From Magnetococcales bacterium (GTDB lineage Bacteria > Pseudomonadota > Magnetococcia > Magnetococcales > JADFYX01): a stretch of DNA of 64,000 bases. A program made the position numbers and the translations under genes. Below the pieces are notes generated by a model. It did no database searches. It was given only the letters and a program-made list of their open reading frames with translations, and was not told the origin of the DNA. This document shows positions 17,379 through 27,510 of the stretch, piece by piece. Each line of letters starts with the position of its first letter. Position 1 is the first letter of the stretch. The stretch is from assembly GCA_002753565.1 (NCBI GenBank), contig PEAM01000024.1, forward strand, positions 1-64,000, given 5' to 3'.

Positions 17379-20300
17379 ATGGATATATCGACCATGATCA
17401 CCCTACCCAAACGTACCGACCTGTTTCTGGAACTTCTTTCACAACGCATTTTAGTTCTGGACGGTGCGATGGGAACCATGATTCAACGCCACTCCCTTTC
17501 AGAGGCCGATTTTCGTGCCGACCGTTTTGCCGACCATCCCAGCGATCTGGCCGGCAACAACGACCTGCTCTCCCTGACGCAACCGGAGATCATTCTTGGC
17601 ATCCACACCGCCTATCTGGAGGCCGGAGCAGATCTTTTAGAGACCAACACCTTCAATGCCAACGCCATCGCCCTGGCCGACTACGGCATGTCAGACCTGG
17701 CCTATGAGATCAATCGGTCGGCGGCAGCCCTGGCTCGAAAGGCGGCTGACCAGGCCGAAGAGAAAACCCCCGACAAACCCCGTTTTGTCGCCGGTGTCCT
17801 CGGCCCCACCAACCGGACCGCCTCCATCTCGCCGGATGTCAACAACCCCGGCTTTCGCAACGTCTCTTTCGATGAACTGGTTGCCGCCTATCAGACTGCC
17901 ATCCTGGGACTGCTGGATGGCGGGGCCGACCTGCTGATGGTTGAGACCATTTTTGATACCCTGAACGCCAAAGCGGCCCTGTTTGCCATCTCCGCGTTCA
18001 ACCAGACCCACGGGGTCACCCTGCCGGTGATGATCTCGGGCACCATCACCGATGGCAGCGGTCGCACCCTCTCGGGACAGACTGTCGAGGCCTTCTGGAA
18101 CGCCCTCTCCCACGCTCAGCCCATCACCATGGGCTTTAACTGTGCCCTGGGGGCCGACCAACTGCGACCCCATCTGGCAGAGCTGAGCCAGATAGCCGAA
18201 ACCCGTATCTCTGTTCACCCCAATGCCGGCCTACCCAACGAGCTGGGTGACTATGACGAGACCCCCGCGGTGATGGCAGAAAAAATTCGGGAGTTTGCCA
18301 CCGCCGGTCTGGTTAATCTGGTGGGGGGGTGCTGTGGTACCCAACCGGAACACATTCAGGCCATCTGTCAGGCAGTTGAAGGGATTCCACCCCGAACTCC
18401 GCCAGCCACACCCGACCGCTGCCGACTAAGCGGTCTGGAGCCTTTTAATATTGGCCAAGAGAGCCTGTTCGTCAATGTTGGAGAGCGGACCAACGTAGCC
18501 GGTTCTCGACGTTTTGCCCGCTTGATCCGAGAAGAGAACCACGATGCCGCCCTGGATGTAGCCTTAAAGCAGATTGAGGAGGGTGCCACCATCATCGACA
18601 TCAACATGGATGATGCCATGTTGGATGCGAAGGCCGACATGGTGCGCTTTCTCAATCTTATCGCAGCCGAGCCGGATATTTCCAAGGTTCCCATCATGAT
18701 AGACTCCTCCAAATGGGAGGTGCTGGAGGCCGGATTGAAAACCCTGCAGGGGAAGGGAATCATCAACTCCATCAGCCTGAAAGAGGGCGAAGAGACCTTT
18801 TTGAACCATGCCCGTCTTGCCCGTCGCTATGGGGCGGCGGTTCTGGTTATGGCTTTCGATGAAGACGGTCAGGCCGACACCGTTGAACGGCGTATTGCCA
18901 TCTGTTCCCGTGCCTATCGACTGCTGACGGAGCAGGTCCACTTTCCCCCTGCCGAGATCATCTTTGACCCGAATATTTTTGCTGTAGCCACCGGTATTGA
19001 GGGCCATAACCGCTACGCGTTGGATTTTTTCGAGGCGACCCGCTGGATCAAAGCCAACTTACCGGGGGCCTTGATCAGTGGCGGTGTCAGCAATGTCTCT
19101 TTTTCATTTCGAGGCAACAATCCGGTTCGGGAAGCCATGCACGCAGCCTTTCTCTATCACGCCATCCAGGCGGGGATGGATATGGGCATTGTCAATGCCG
19201 GACAGTTGGCGGTCTATGAGGAGATTCCAGGGGAGCTACGCACCCGCATAGAAGATGTCCTGCTGGACCGTCGCCCCGATGCGACAGACCGACTGTTGGA
19301 GATCGCCGATCAGATTCGGGATGAGGGCAGCAACGCCCCCAAAGAGGAGAAAACCGCCGAGTGGCGCAGCAAGCCGGTGGGTGAGCGGTTGACCCACGCC
19401 ATGGTCAAGGGGATCACCGAGTTTATCGAGGAGGATGTGGAAGAGGCCCGACAACAGGCCGACCACCCCCTCAGCGTAGTGGAAGGGCCGTTGATGGCAG
19501 GGATGAACCGGGTGGGTGACCTGTTTGGGGATGGCAAGATGTTTCTACCCCAGGTGGTCAAGAGCGCCCGTGTCATGAAAAAGGCGGTGGCGGTCCTTAT
19601 CCCCCACATCGAGGCGACCCAATCCCAGGGAGTCAGCACCAGCAAGGGTAAAATCCTGTTGGCGACGGTCAAGGGGGATGTTCATGATATTGGAAAGAAT
19701 ATCGTCAAGGTGGTTCTGCAGTGCAATAATTTTGAGGTGATCGATCTGGGGGTGATGGTACCGGCCGAGACCATTTTAGAAAAGAGTATCGAGGAGCAGG
19801 TTGATATCATCGGTCTGTCGGGGTTGATCACCCCCTCCCTTGAACAAATGAGCCATATTGCCAAGGAGATGGAGCGTCGAAAACTGACTACTCCTCTTCT
19901 CATTGGGGGGGCCACCACCTCGCCACTGCATACGGCGGTTAAAATTGCCAACCACTATTCCGGCCTTTCGGTACAGGTGAAAGATGCCTCCCGTGCGGTT
20001 GGCGTGGCCTCCACCCTGCTGGACCGAGAGAAAAAGGGGGCCTTTGCCCAAGAGCTGAAAACGCAACAGGCCAAACTGCGTGATCGCTATGCCCAAAAAC
20101 GCAAACCGACGGTGGATCTGGCCAGTGCCAGAAAAAATGGTCTGGTGACTGACTGGTCAAGCAGCCCCCCCGCCAAACCGGCTCAGTTGGGTGTTCAGGT
20201 TATTGCCGATCAACCCCTGGAACAGCTACTGCCCTATATAGACTGGAGCCCTTTTTTCCACACCTGGCAGATGAGTGGTCGTTATCCTGCCATTCTTCAA

Positions 20301-21095
20301 GATGAGAAAAAAGGCGCAGAGGCCAGCAAACTGTTTGCCGACGCGCAACGGTGGCTGGCGCGACTCATCCAAGAAAAACTTATCCGGGCCAGCGGCGTTT
20401 TTGCCCTGCTTCCCGCCAACACCGTTAACCGTGATGAGATAGAGATCTATGCCGATGACGCCCAGTCCGACCCCATAGCCATGGTTCAAACCCTGCGCCA
20501 ACAGGGGGTCAAACCACCAGGAAAGCCCCACTATGCTCTGGCCGATTTTATCGCCCCCAAGGAGAGTGGTCACCGTGATGCCTTGGGATTTTTTGCCGTT
20601 ACAGCCGGTTTGGGGCTGGAAAAGCTGACCCAACAGCTGGAAAAAGAGGGGGATGATTATAGCTCTATCATGGTCAAAGCCTTGGCAGACCGACTGACCG
20701 AAGCTTTTGCTGAATGGCTCCACCAGGCAGTGCGAACAACCCACTGGGGCTATGCGGCGGATGAGACGTTGGATAACGACGGGCTGATCCAGGGCAACTA
20801 CCGCGGCATCCGCCCTGCTCCCGGCTATCCAGCCTGCCCGGACCACAGCGAAAAAACGGTGCTGTTCGACCTGCTGAATGTGACAGAAAATACTGGCATC
20901 GAGCTAACCGAAACCGGCGCCATGGCTCCCCAGGCAGCGGTTTGCGGCTACTATTTTGCCCACCCCAAAGCCCGCTATTTCCGTGTAGACTCCCTCACTC
21001 GGGAGCAGGTGGACAGCTATGCCAAACGAAAGGGCATGACGGTAGAGGCCGTAGAAAAACTCTTAACCGCCTCCCTGTCCTATGTGGAGGGGTAG
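17379..21095 (+). CDS. metH: Cobalamin-dependent methionine synthase
   Basis: The 1238-residue protein has all four MetH modules. The homocysteine domain (about residues 10-330) has [10 protein letters not shown] and the zinc cysteines [10 protein letters not shown] (C318, C319). The methyltetrahydrofolate domain (355-620) has [18 protein letters not shown]. The cobalamin module (650-890) carries the axial histidine H769 in DVHDIGKN. The AdoMet-binding activation domain (900-1235) has [15 protein letters not shown] and the [16 protein letters not shown] segment. It moves the methyl group from 5-methyl-THF to homocysteine. ATG 17379 and 17394 are both possible starts and neither has a strong ribosome site. 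It needs B12, as does the mutase at 27.5 kb; no B12 synthesis gene is in the window. Confidence 0.98.
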   Translation: MDISTMITLPKRTDLFLELLSQRILVLDGAMGTMIQRHSLSEADFRADRFADHPSDLAGNNDLLSLTQPEIILGIHTAYLEAGADLLETNTFNANAIALADYGMSDLAYEINRSAAALARKAADQAEEKTPDKPRFVAGVLGPTNRTASISPDVNNPGFRNVSFDELVAAYQTAILGLLDGGADLLMVETIFDTLNAKAALFAISAFNQTHGVTLPVMISGTITDGSGRTLSGQTVEAFWNALSHAQPITMGFNCALGADQLRPHLAELSQIAETRISVHPNAGLPNELGDYDETPAVMAEKIREFATAGLVNLVGGCCGTQPEHIQAICQAVEGIPPRTPPATPDRCRLSGLEPFNIGQESLFVNVGERTNVAGSRRFARLIREENHDAALDVALKQIEEGATIIDINMDDAMLDAKADMVRFLNLIAAEPDISKVPIMIDSSKWEVLEAGLKTLQGKGIINSISLKEGEETFLNHARLARRYGAAVLVMAFDEDGQADTVERRIAICSRAYRLLTEQVHFPPAEIIFDPNIFAVATGIEGHNRYALDFFEATRWIKANLPGALISGGVSNVSFSFRGNNPVREAMHAAFLYHAIQAGMDMGIVNAGQLAVYEEIPGELRTRIEDVLLDRRPDATDRLLEIADQIRDEGSNAPKEEKTAEWRSKPVGERLTHAMVKGITEFIEEDVEEARQQADHPLSVVEGPLMAGMNRVGDLFGDGKMFLPQVVKSARVMKKAVAVLIPHIEATQSQGVSTSKGKILLATVKGDVHDIGKNIVKVVLQCNNFEVIDLGVMVPAETILEKSIEEQVDIIGLSGLITPSLEQMSHIAKEMERRKLTTPLLIGGATTSPLHTAVKIANHYSGLSVQVKDASRAVGVASTLLDREKKGAFAQELKTQQAKLRDRYAQKRKPTVDLASARKNGLVTDWSSSPPAKPAQLGVQVIADQPLEQLLPYIDWSPFFHTWQMSGRYPAILQDEKKGAEASKLFADAQRWLARLIQEKLIRASGVFALLPANTVNRDEIEIYADDAQSDPIAMVQTLRQQGVKPPGKPHYALADFIAPKESGHRDALGFFAVTAGLGLEKLTQQLEKEGDDYSSIMVKALADRLTEAFAEWLHQAVRTTHWGYAADETLDNDGLIQGNYRGIRPAPGYPACPDHSEKTVLFDLLNVTENTGIELTETGAMAPQAAVCGYYFAHPKARYFRVDSLTREQVDSYAKRKGMTVEAVEKLLTASLSYVEG

Positions 21096-21326
21096 TCAAG
21101 CCAAGTTTGGCAGCCTGAATCAGGGAGAGACAGAGTGTCCACGAAAGAACAGACCACCCAGTTGTACCGACAGTGTGGTTTATGCTGCCAAGGTTTTTTT
21201 TCTCTCGGGTGAACGTTTTTCCCGAAGAGAAAATTCCAAGCAAGCAAGATTCGAGTCGAACCATGAATTCCATCAGCTTGTGGCGTGTCAGTTTTTTTCC
21301 GAAACACTCTCTTGCCATCTCGGTTG
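21096..21326. other. Intergenic region after metH
   Basis: There is no credible gene. An imperfect hairpin (TTCTCTCGGG with CCCGAAGAGAA, around 21198-21232) may shape the metH 3' end, but it has no T tract after it. Dispersed repeat copy A follows. Confidence 0.3.
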
Positions 21327-21458
21327 GCTTTTAAAGTAAAAAAAAGCAAAGTCAAAGACTTGGGACCTTGGGCGCTGCCCAAACCCGCTGAGAAGGCATT
21401 CATGCCTTCCCAGACCCATCCGCAATCGTTTTGTACACATTTGGTTTGAAATCTCTAT
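21327..21458 (+). repeat. Dispersed intergenic repeat, copy A
   Basis: This stretch of about 130 bp matches 34828-34963 in the same orientation. The core 21351-21447 aligns without gaps to 34856-34952 with about 7 mismatches in 97. Within it is an inverted repeat around GAAGGCAT-TC-ATGCCTTC. Read on the minus strand, both copies give the open segment AF.AGLG.AQG.KSLTLL, which is probably incidental. Both copies lie in gene-free gaps. Confidence 0.85.
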
Positions 21459-21574
21459 ATTTTGTAGAGCAGTTGGCTTTGAAAGAGTTCCCCTCCACCA
21501 AGAGCAGGCCCCGTATTCACCTGCGCATAGGCTCTTCAAAACAGAAAAAAGAGCCCTCCTGACCCTTAACAGAC

Positions 21575-21880
21575 CTACCCCCACCAGGTGATGTTAGGAT
21601 CGGGGCGGGGTTCAAACTGAATGCTGGACCGACCATCTGACCGTTTTTTATTGGCCTTCTCCTGAAGCTCCAGCAGGGCCTGTCGGGCCAGATAGTCGGC
21701 AATATGCAGGCACCACTGTATTTTTTTCGGCTTCAGCTCTCCCCCTTCCACCGCAACGACGCGCTTCTCAATCAAATCCACCCTAACCACCACTCCGCCA
21801 CGCAGGGTCAGATCGACACCAATCGGAATCTTCTCCTGCCAACACAGGGTGTGGGTGACAACACCACCGGATGCGCTCAT
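21575..21880 (-). CDS. Hypothetical protein coupled to yhbY
   Basis: This is a soluble 101-residue protein with no signal or membrane segment; I do not recognise the family. It has a beta-rich N-terminal half (VTHTLCWQEKIPIGVDLTLRGGVVVRVDLI) and a helix (WCLHIADYLARQALLELQEKANKK) before a polar tail. Its ATG overlaps the yhbY stop as ATGA (21880-21877), so the two are translationally coupled and probably act together or are at least co-expressed. A link to ribosome or RNA work is only an inference from yhbY. Confidence 0.75.
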   Translation of the reverse strand: MSASGGVVTHTLCWQEKIPIGVDLTLRGGVVVRVDLIEKRVVAVEGGELKPKKIQWCLHIADYLARQALLELQEKANKKRSDGRSSIQFEPRPDPNITWWG

Positions 21881-22185
21881 GATTTTTTCGGTACCTCTAT
21901 GGTGCGTTTACTTGGATTGGGATGAGGCCGATAGAAGATAGCCACATGACCTACCATGCCCACCCACTCACACTTGGACTCCTCGACAATGCGGGCGCAA
22001 AAGCTCTTTTTTTCCTCTTTAAAGTCATTAAAGCGAACTTTTATCAACTCATGATCCAACAAAGCCTGGTTGATAAAATCGATAACCGTTACCGTCATCC
22101 CCTCTCGACCAATCAACACCAACGGCTTGAGAGAGTGGGCCAACCCCCGTAGATATTTTTTCTGAAACCCCTTCAGCTCCAACAT
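21877..22185 (-). CDS. yhbY: YhbY-family RNA-binding protein (CRS1-YhbY/CRM domain)
   Basis: The 102-residue protein is a single CRM domain: LKG.QKKYLRGLAHSLKPLVLIGREGMT...I..INQALLDHELIKVRF, then a glycine-containing loop and VAIFYRP. The GREG motif corresponds to the KH-like GxxG loop that contacts RNA. YhbY associates with pre-50S particles in E. coli. It is usually near ftsH/rlmE/greA, but here it leads a two-gene unit with an unknown partner. Confidence 0.93.
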   Translation of the reverse strand: MLELKGFQKKYLRGLAHSLKPLVLIGREGMTVTVIDFINQALLDHELIKVRFNDFKEEKKSFCARIVEESKCEWVGMVGHVAIFYRPHPNPSKRTIEVPKKS

Positions 22186-22330
22186 CTTTTATCCTTTTAA
22201 AAAACGACACCTAACAGCAGAAAAAGGGGAGAAAAAATCCCCAAACAGACCAAAAAATCCAACCGCTGCATACAAACCTCCGGCTCTTGGTCAGAGAAAA
22301 CAAATCCAAGTCGATAGGAACAGACAGATT

Positions 22331-22400
22331 ATCCAACATTCATTAAATGCAATATCAAACGTTCGTTAAACATAGACTGTCTATCCAACATTCGTTAAAC
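22331..22400. repeat. Three short direct repeats upstream of the chemoreceptor gene
   Basis: The element AAC(A/G)TTC(A/G)TTAAA occurs three times, starting at 22335, 22358 and 22387 (spacing 23 and 29 nt), the first and third preceded by TATCC. It lies 120-190 nt before the chemoreceptor ATG and just upstream of yhbY on the other strand, and could be a regulator-binding array. The remaining sequence of 22186-22521 contains no gene. Confidence 0.5.
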
Positions 22401-22521
22401 TCCGCGAATGAAAGTATGAAACCGGTAGCAAAATCAACCAGGATCCTCGCCTTCAAGAGGACCGTTTTGATAAAAAACCGGGTCGATTTTTTATGAGTTG
22501 GGGGTCTCTAGAGAGTCACAA

Positions 22522-25500
22522 ATGAACCGTTTTGATCCTTTACCGACCGGTGTAAAAATCGGTCTGATAGTCGGTGTGATCGCTATTTTTACGCTAGCCT
22601 CCACCCTGAGCTATCACCAGACCCTGGGGGAATATCAACAACAGCTCCGCTCGCTCTCAACCAGCCCATCCCCATCCAGCCGAGGCGATGGTGGACTATC
22701 CAACCAAATCTTTCAATTGGAAAAACAGCTTGAGCAGGGATTAAATGTCGTCAAGCAGCAGCAGGCCTACATCTCCTTGCAAAAAACCGCTCTGCAGGAT
22801 CGAGAGGAACAGATCTCTCTTCTGATGGACCACAGCGAGAAAAACCGGCAACATCTTCAAAATCAGTTTCAAAAGCAGCGTCAACTTCTGGCTCAACACC
22901 AGTCTCAGCAGCACGCCATCATCCTTCAGCAAAACCAAAAAGTGCAGGAGCAGGCTGAGAAAGTTCGGCAACAGTTCCAACATATCCAGCAACAGGAGCC
23001 CAGCAAGACGGCTTCAGAAGAGATCCTGGCAACCCAAAACTATCTGGCCTCTCTGCAGCAGGCGGTGGAGCAGATGGCGTCGACGGCGGCCATCTATCTG
23101 GCCAGACACAACAACAAGAGTGCCACCCTTTTTGCCAACCAGGCCAAACGGGCACAAGAGGCCATCAAACAGCTCCCCTCACCCTCACCCCAAACCCAGG
23201 CTCTCTCCCAATCGATCCAAAAACAGCAGGATCTTTTTCAAGCCATCATAGCGGCACAAAAAAAATGGGGGCTGACCCCTTCGGATGGATCGAGAGGCCA
23301 GCTGCATCGTACCCTGTTACAACTGGAGACCGCCCTGCAACCCTACGACCTGGATGGCATCCGCGCCCAGGTTGTGGAGATCCGCCGATCAGAAAAGGAG
23401 TATCGCCTGCATTGGCGGGTAAAATATCGGCAAAAACATAAAAAACTGACCGACAAACTACACCAACAGCTGCAAACCATCGGCGCCCCCCTGGCAACTC
23501 TCCATCAAAAGGTGACAGCCTATCAGCAGGCCTTTAAACAGTTTGTGCGGGAAAATCAGACCGGTGAGGCCCAAAAAACCACCATCGAGCAGCTCAACAG
23601 CCGGGCAGATGCCATGGAGAAGCAGATTGCCCAGCAGCGGATTCCCGAAAGCTTCCGGCTCCTCTCAGAGCTGCGACAACTGGCCACCGCCAACCAGAGC
23701 CAACCATTGGCCCAGGGGGTTGCCCATCTTCGATCTGCCATTGCGTCAACCCCCTTATCAGGCAGCGAGAAAAAAAAGCTGTATATGGCTCTGACCACTT
23801 TTCATACCGCCTTCAAACAGCAAAAACAGTACGAAGAGGAGATGGTGCGGATTGTGGACGGACTCAACCCAGCCGTCCAACAAACCGCTCAACTCATGGA
23901 GAGCGTGGTCGAGCAGGAAGAGAAAAAGCACCCCACTCGGAACAACCCGGTTTATACCGCCTATCCTCTCCAAAAAATGGCGCGAACCCTGGGCAGACAA
24001 CAAGAGGCAAGCCAACCGGTTGATGGGTCCGTTGCCCAGACAATCGCACTCCCCAGCTTCGATATTGAGCCTATTCCCCTTACCACCTTACAGCTCTCTT
24101 CCCTGGAATCTCTGCCCAAGCCAAACCTGAAACCTCTCCCCTCCCCCGGCCCGGAGCCGGTAAACAGCCTCAACCTGTTTACCGTATCCGCCCCGGCAGC
24201 CAGCTTCGAAGGCTCACCCGTGGCAGAAGAAGGCTATCCCGAGGCCTCTCTCTCCCAAGGCACCAACTGGGCGCCCTGGTTGGGTGGAATGGGCCTTGTG
24301 ATCGGGGCGCTTATTGCCTGGAGCTCCAGCCGCAGTATCGATAAGGGCCCCCAGACCCTGGTCTGCTCTCTGGAGAAATTGAGCCGTCGCAACGGTCGTA
24401 TCGATCTAAGCAGACGTCTGCCGCCGGTTTCGGGTCCGGTGGGCTTGCTGGCAAACCAGATCAATACCGTTCTCGACAGCCTGGAGTCCACCTCAAACCA
24501 GGCCATGGGTGAACTGAAAAAAATCTCTGCTGAGGTTAAGGGTCTCTCCAGGCTCTCTCTGCCCATCAGCCATCAGAATAGCGCTCTGGCTGAGCAGACC
24601 AAGCAGATGTCCGGCACTCTGCTCACCCTGAACAGTCAGGCTGAATCTATCCAGCAACTGGCCCACACTACAGCCGATCAACTGGATCAGATGACCGGAA
24701 TCTCCAGCCAGATGGGCCAGACCATGGCGCTGATCACCAACTCAACCGGCGAGGCTCAGACCGGCCTCACCTCGATCATCTCCGAAACCCTCAGCGTTCA
24801 AGAGCGGATGAACCAGATTCGTGAAGCTGCCGAGCAGTCTCAGAACACCCTCTCTCACACCGCCCAATCGGTAGATGGTGTCGCCTCGGAACTGCACCAT
24901 GTCAGCGCTCTCTGCCAAAAAGCCCACCAAGAGTCGCGTCAAGCCAACGAGTTGGCCCAGAACAACCGGGTTGTCATGGAGCAACTGGCCGATTCTGCCC
25001 GTGAGATTGGCGATGTGGTCGAGATGATCAACGATATTGCCGAACAGACCAACATGCTGGCACTCAACGCCTCTATCGAAGCAGCCGGGGCCGGTGATGC
25101 AGGCAAGGGGTTTGCTGTAGTGGCCAACGAGGTCAAAGAGTTGGCCAAGCAGACCGCCAACGCCACCCAGATGATTTTTGACAAGGCGGAGGAGATTCAA
25201 ACCTACGCCCAGGAGGTTCGACAACAGGCCCATCACGTCAGTGAGCGTATTGGCCATATTGACCGTACCAATGATGAGATTCTCTACGCCATGGATGTTC
25301 AAGGTGAGACAATCATGACCATCGCCCAAACCATGACCACCCTCTCCCAAGCGTCCCAGCAGACAACCGCTGGCCTTAACGAGTCGACCCTGCGCATTCT
25401 TTCCGTCAGCGACGCCATCACCGACATCTCCCAGGGCATGGTCCGCATGACCGACTCCATCGGAGCCTGTGACGTTGAGACCATCACCCTGAAGGCCCAG

Positions 25501-25698
25501 AGCGTGACAGAAAAGGGCTATCACTTGGCCGAACAGATAGGTGCGATGGTCAATACAGCCCAGCAGGCTGGCTCCACCCTCACCAGCCTGGAGGGGAACA
25601 GCGCCCAACTGGCCGGCTCAGGTAAAACGGTTGATCAGCACGCCAAAACCCTTTCCCAGCATGACCAGAACCTGACACGGATTCTCTCCCGTTTCTAG
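22522..25698 (+). CDS. Methyl-accepting chemotaxis protein with a very large periplasmic coiled coil
   Basis: The 1058-residue receptor has a membrane helix at about residues 11-31, then about 550 residues of Gln/Lys/Glu-rich predicted coiled coil, a proline-rich stretch (about 520-560), a second membrane helix at about 582-602, and the cytoplasmic MCP signalling domain. The conserved hairpin IAEQTNMLALNASIEAAGAG (around residues 840-860) is followed by GKGFAVVANEVKELAKQTA, which contacts CheA/CheW. The C-terminus lacks an NWETF-type CheR tether. I recognise no Cache, PAS or four-helix sensor domain outside. A HAMP domain is not obvious, although the LEKLSRRNGRIDLSRRLP region fits its position. 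The start is ATG 22522; the frame opens at TTG 22498. Ligand unknown. Confidence 0.93.
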   Translation: MNRFDPLPTGVKIGLIVGVIAIFTLASTLSYHQTLGEYQQQLRSLSTSPSPSSRGDGGLSNQIFQLEKQLEQGLNVVKQQQAYISLQKTALQDREEQISLLMDHSEKNRQHLQNQFQKQRQLLAQHQSQQHAIILQQNQKVQEQAEKVRQQFQHIQQQEPSKTASEEILATQNYLASLQQAVEQMASTAAIYLARHNNKSATLFANQAKRAQEAIKQLPSPSPQTQALSQSIQKQQDLFQAIIAAQKKWGLTPSDGSRGQLHRTLLQLETALQPYDLDGIRAQVVEIRRSEKEYRLHWRVKYRQKHKKLTDKLHQQLQTIGAPLATLHQKVTAYQQAFKQFVRENQTGEAQKTTIEQLNSRADAMEKQIAQQRIPESFRLLSELRQLATANQSQPLAQGVAHLRSAIASTPLSGSEKKKLYMALTTFHTAFKQQKQYEEEMVRIVDGLNPAVQQTAQLMESVVEQEEKKHPTRNNPVYTAYPLQKMARTLGRQQEASQPVDGSVAQTIALPSFDIEPIPLTTLQLSSLESLPKPNLKPLPSPGPEPVNSLNLFTVSAPAASFEGSPVAEEGYPEASLSQGTNWAPWLGGMGLVIGALIAWSSSRSIDKGPQTLVCSLEKLSRRNGRIDLSRRLPPVSGPVGLLANQINTVLDSLESTSNQAMGELKKISAEVKGLSRLSLPISHQNSALAEQTKQMSGTLLTLNSQAESIQQLAHTTADQLDQMTGISSQMGQTMALITNSTGEAQTGLTSIISETLSVQERMNQIREAAEQSQNTLSHTAQSVDGVASELHHVSALCQKAHQESRQANELAQNNRVVMEQLADSAREIGDVVEMINDIAEQTNMLALNASIEAAGAGDAGKGFAVVANEVKELAKQTANATQMIFDKAEEIQTYAQEVRQQAHHVSERIGHIDRTNDEILYAMDVQGETIMTIAQTMTTLSQASQQTTAGLNESTLRILSVSDAITDISQGMVRMTDSIGACDVETITLKAQSVTEKGYHLAEQIGAMVNTAQQAGSTLTSLEGNSAQLAGSGKTVDQHAKTLSQHDQNLTRILSRF

Positions 25699-25759
25699 GT
25701 TTGAACTCTTGTCAGTCCCAAAGGTAGGTAGATACCGTTTTCAAAAGGGAGGTAAGTTG

Positions 25760-26134
25760 ATGATGGATGGAAAATGCCGTCTGGATAAATGGCTCTGGGC
25801 CGCCCGGTTTTTCAAGACCCGAACCCTGGCTACGCAAGCCATCAATGGGGGAAAGGTGCACCTTAACCGGGAACGCTGCAAGCCGGGGCGGGCCATGTCG
25901 GTTGGGGAGGTGTTGGAGATTCGCAAAGGGCCCTATCTTTTCACCGTCACCATCCTGGCCCTATCCAACCGCCGAGGCCCGGCAAAAGAGGCGGTTTTAC
26001 TCTATGAAGAGAGTGTGGAGAGCCAGGAAAAACGGGAGAGAACCCGAATAGGCATGCGTGCCCAGATCCAGCCGAACCCTGGCGGTCGCCCCACCAAAAA
26101 AGATCGGCGAACCTTTGCCAAGGCGTGGGAGTAA
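25760..26134 (+). CDS. hslR: Hsp15-like S4-domain RNA-binding protein
   Basis: The 124-residue protein begins with an S4 domain (CRLDKWLWAARFFKTRTLATQAINGGKVHLN), followed by KPGR.MSVGEVLEIRKGPY.FTVTILALSNRRGPA.EA..LYEE and a basic tail (GRPTKKDRRTFAKAWE). This layout matches heat-shock protein 15, which binds stalled 50S subunits carrying peptidyl-tRNA. ATG 25760 has GGGAGG exactly 7 nt upstream; the frame opens at 25709 without a good site. It follows the chemoreceptor by about 60 nt and may be read from the same promoter. Confidence 0.9.
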   Translation: MMDGKCRLDKWLWAARFFKTRTLATQAINGGKVHLNRERCKPGRAMSVGEVLEIRKGPYLFTVTILALSNRRGPAKEAVLLYEESVESQEKRERTRIGMRAQIQPNPGGRPTKKDRRTFAKAWE

Positions 26135-26225
26135 GAGGGTGGGCCACGGCCCCTATCCGGCAGGGGGAAACCGCCCCCCTGCCTACCTGTTCTCCATCCT
26201 CCAGGCTGCTTTTTTGGTCAGACAC

Positions 26226-27218
26226 TCAACGGTTGAGATCAACCACCGTCCGTCCCCTAATACCCCCTTTAAGAATGGTTTCTGCGGCTTTGGGCAGGGC
26301 ATCAAAGGGGATGACTTCAGTGAGATCATCCAGTTTATCCATGGGCAGAATGGCGGTGATCCGTCTCCAAGTCTCCAGCCGCTTGTCTGGTGGGCACATG
26401 ACCGAATCAACCCCCAGCAGGCCGATATTACGAAGAATAAACGGAAAAACCGTGGTCGGCAGAGGCACACCCGCCGCCAGACCACAGGCTGCTACAGCGG
26501 TTCCATATTGAAGCTGAGACAGGAGGGTTGCCAGGGGTTTGCCTCCCACCGTATCCACCGCTCCGTTCCAGGTCTCCCGCTCCAGTGGTTTACTGTCACG
26601 ACTCAATTCGTCTCTTGGCAGAATATGGGTAGCCCCCAGCCCTTTTAAAAAGTCGCTCTCCTCCATCCGACCGGTCGAGGCGGTTACCTCATAGCCCAAC
26701 GCGGCCAACAGGCTTACCGCCAAACTTCCAACCCCACCATTGGCCCCGGTCACCAGAACCGGCCCGTTCTCTTTTTTGATGCCGTACCCCTCCAAAGCCA
26801 TCACACAGAGCATGGAGGTAAATCCCGCTGTGCCCACCGCCATGGCCCGCTCTGGGGTTAATCCGCTCGGCAAAGGGGTGAGCCATTGGGCCTTTAAGCG
26901 GGCCTTTTGAGAAAAACCACCCCAATGGCGCTCCCCCACCCCCCAACCGGTCAACAAAACCGCATCACCCGGCTTGTACTGGTCCGACTCCGACGACTCC
27001 ACCACCCCCGCCAGATCGATACCACCAACAAAGGGAAACTGGCGAATAATCTTGCCTGCCCCGGTAATCGCCAGACCATCTTTATAGTTGAGGGAGGAGT
27101 GACTGACCGAGACCACCACCTCGCCCTCGGGTAGTGCGTCGGTGCGCAGCTGTTCAAAAGAGTGGGTGGTTTTGCCATTTTCCTGGTTTAGAACCAGGGC
27201 CTTGAATGTATCGGACAT
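26226..27218 (-). CDS. acuI: Acrylyl-CoA reductase AcuI (YhdH family, MDR superfamily)
   Basis: The 330-residue protein is a zinc-free medium-chain reductase. It shows SSLNYKDGLAITG.GKIIR.FPFV.GIDLAGVV near the N-terminus, the NADPH-binding VTGANGGVGSLAVSLLAALGYEV, and VFPFILR...LLG.DSV near the end, which is characteristic of YhdH/AcuI. AcuI reduces toxic acrylyl-CoA to propionyl-CoA with NADPH. The start at 27218 has GGGAG about 10 nt upstream; the frame opens at 27287. It is divergent from the methylmalonyl-CoA mutase operon, which would consume its product and supports the functional call over a generic quinone oxidoreductase. Confidence 0.88.
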   Translation of the reverse strand: MSDTFKALVLNQENGKTTHSFEQLRTDALPEGEVVVSVSHSSLNYKDGLAITGAGKIIRQFPFVGGIDLAGVVESSESDQYKPGDAVLLTGWGVGERHWGGFSQKARLKAQWLTPLPSGLTPERAMAVGTAGFTSMLCVMALEGYGIKKENGPVLVTGANGGVGSLAVSLLAALGYEVTASTGRMEESDFLKGLGATHILPRDELSRDSKPLERETWNGAVDTVGGKPLATLLSQLQYGTAVAACGLAAGVPLPTTVFPFILRNIGLLGVDSVMCPPDKRLETWRRITAILPMDKLDDLTEVIPFDALPKAAETILKGGIRGRTVVDLNR

Positions 27219-27510
27219 CGTAAACAAGCTCCCTTTATTGAGTGAGATAAGCGCAATCAATGCACCTCTTTTTTTTTGTGATAACACCTACCTGTTTAGC
27301 ATTTTTTCCCTGCCATCGACACTTTTTGTGCCAAAAAATTCTGGATAAGGGAATAAAAAAAACAAATTCTTCACCTTCGCAGCAAAAAATGGCATAAGTA
27401 ACGGGGAAATTGTTCAGGGGCCTTAACACTCATACCAAGCCAAACGGATGGTGCTTTTGGGTTCCCTGACAGGGATTCTATTTTCTAAACTTCAAAGAGG
27501 AGCGGGTTTG
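27219..27510. promoter_or_regulatory. Divergent control region between acuI and mcm
   Basis: These 292 nt contain no gene and must hold both divergent promoters. The stretch is A/T-rich with several homopolymer runs (T9 near 27269, A9 near 27355). I see no clear operator palindrome or canonical boxes. Confidence 0.4.

Noticed and set aside
21080-21403. A 107-codon minus-strand frame through repeat copy A
   Set aside because: Its first part is the dispersed repeat and the rest runs into metH antisense. The similar frame in copy B (34699-34908) ends differently, so it is unlikely to be a gene.
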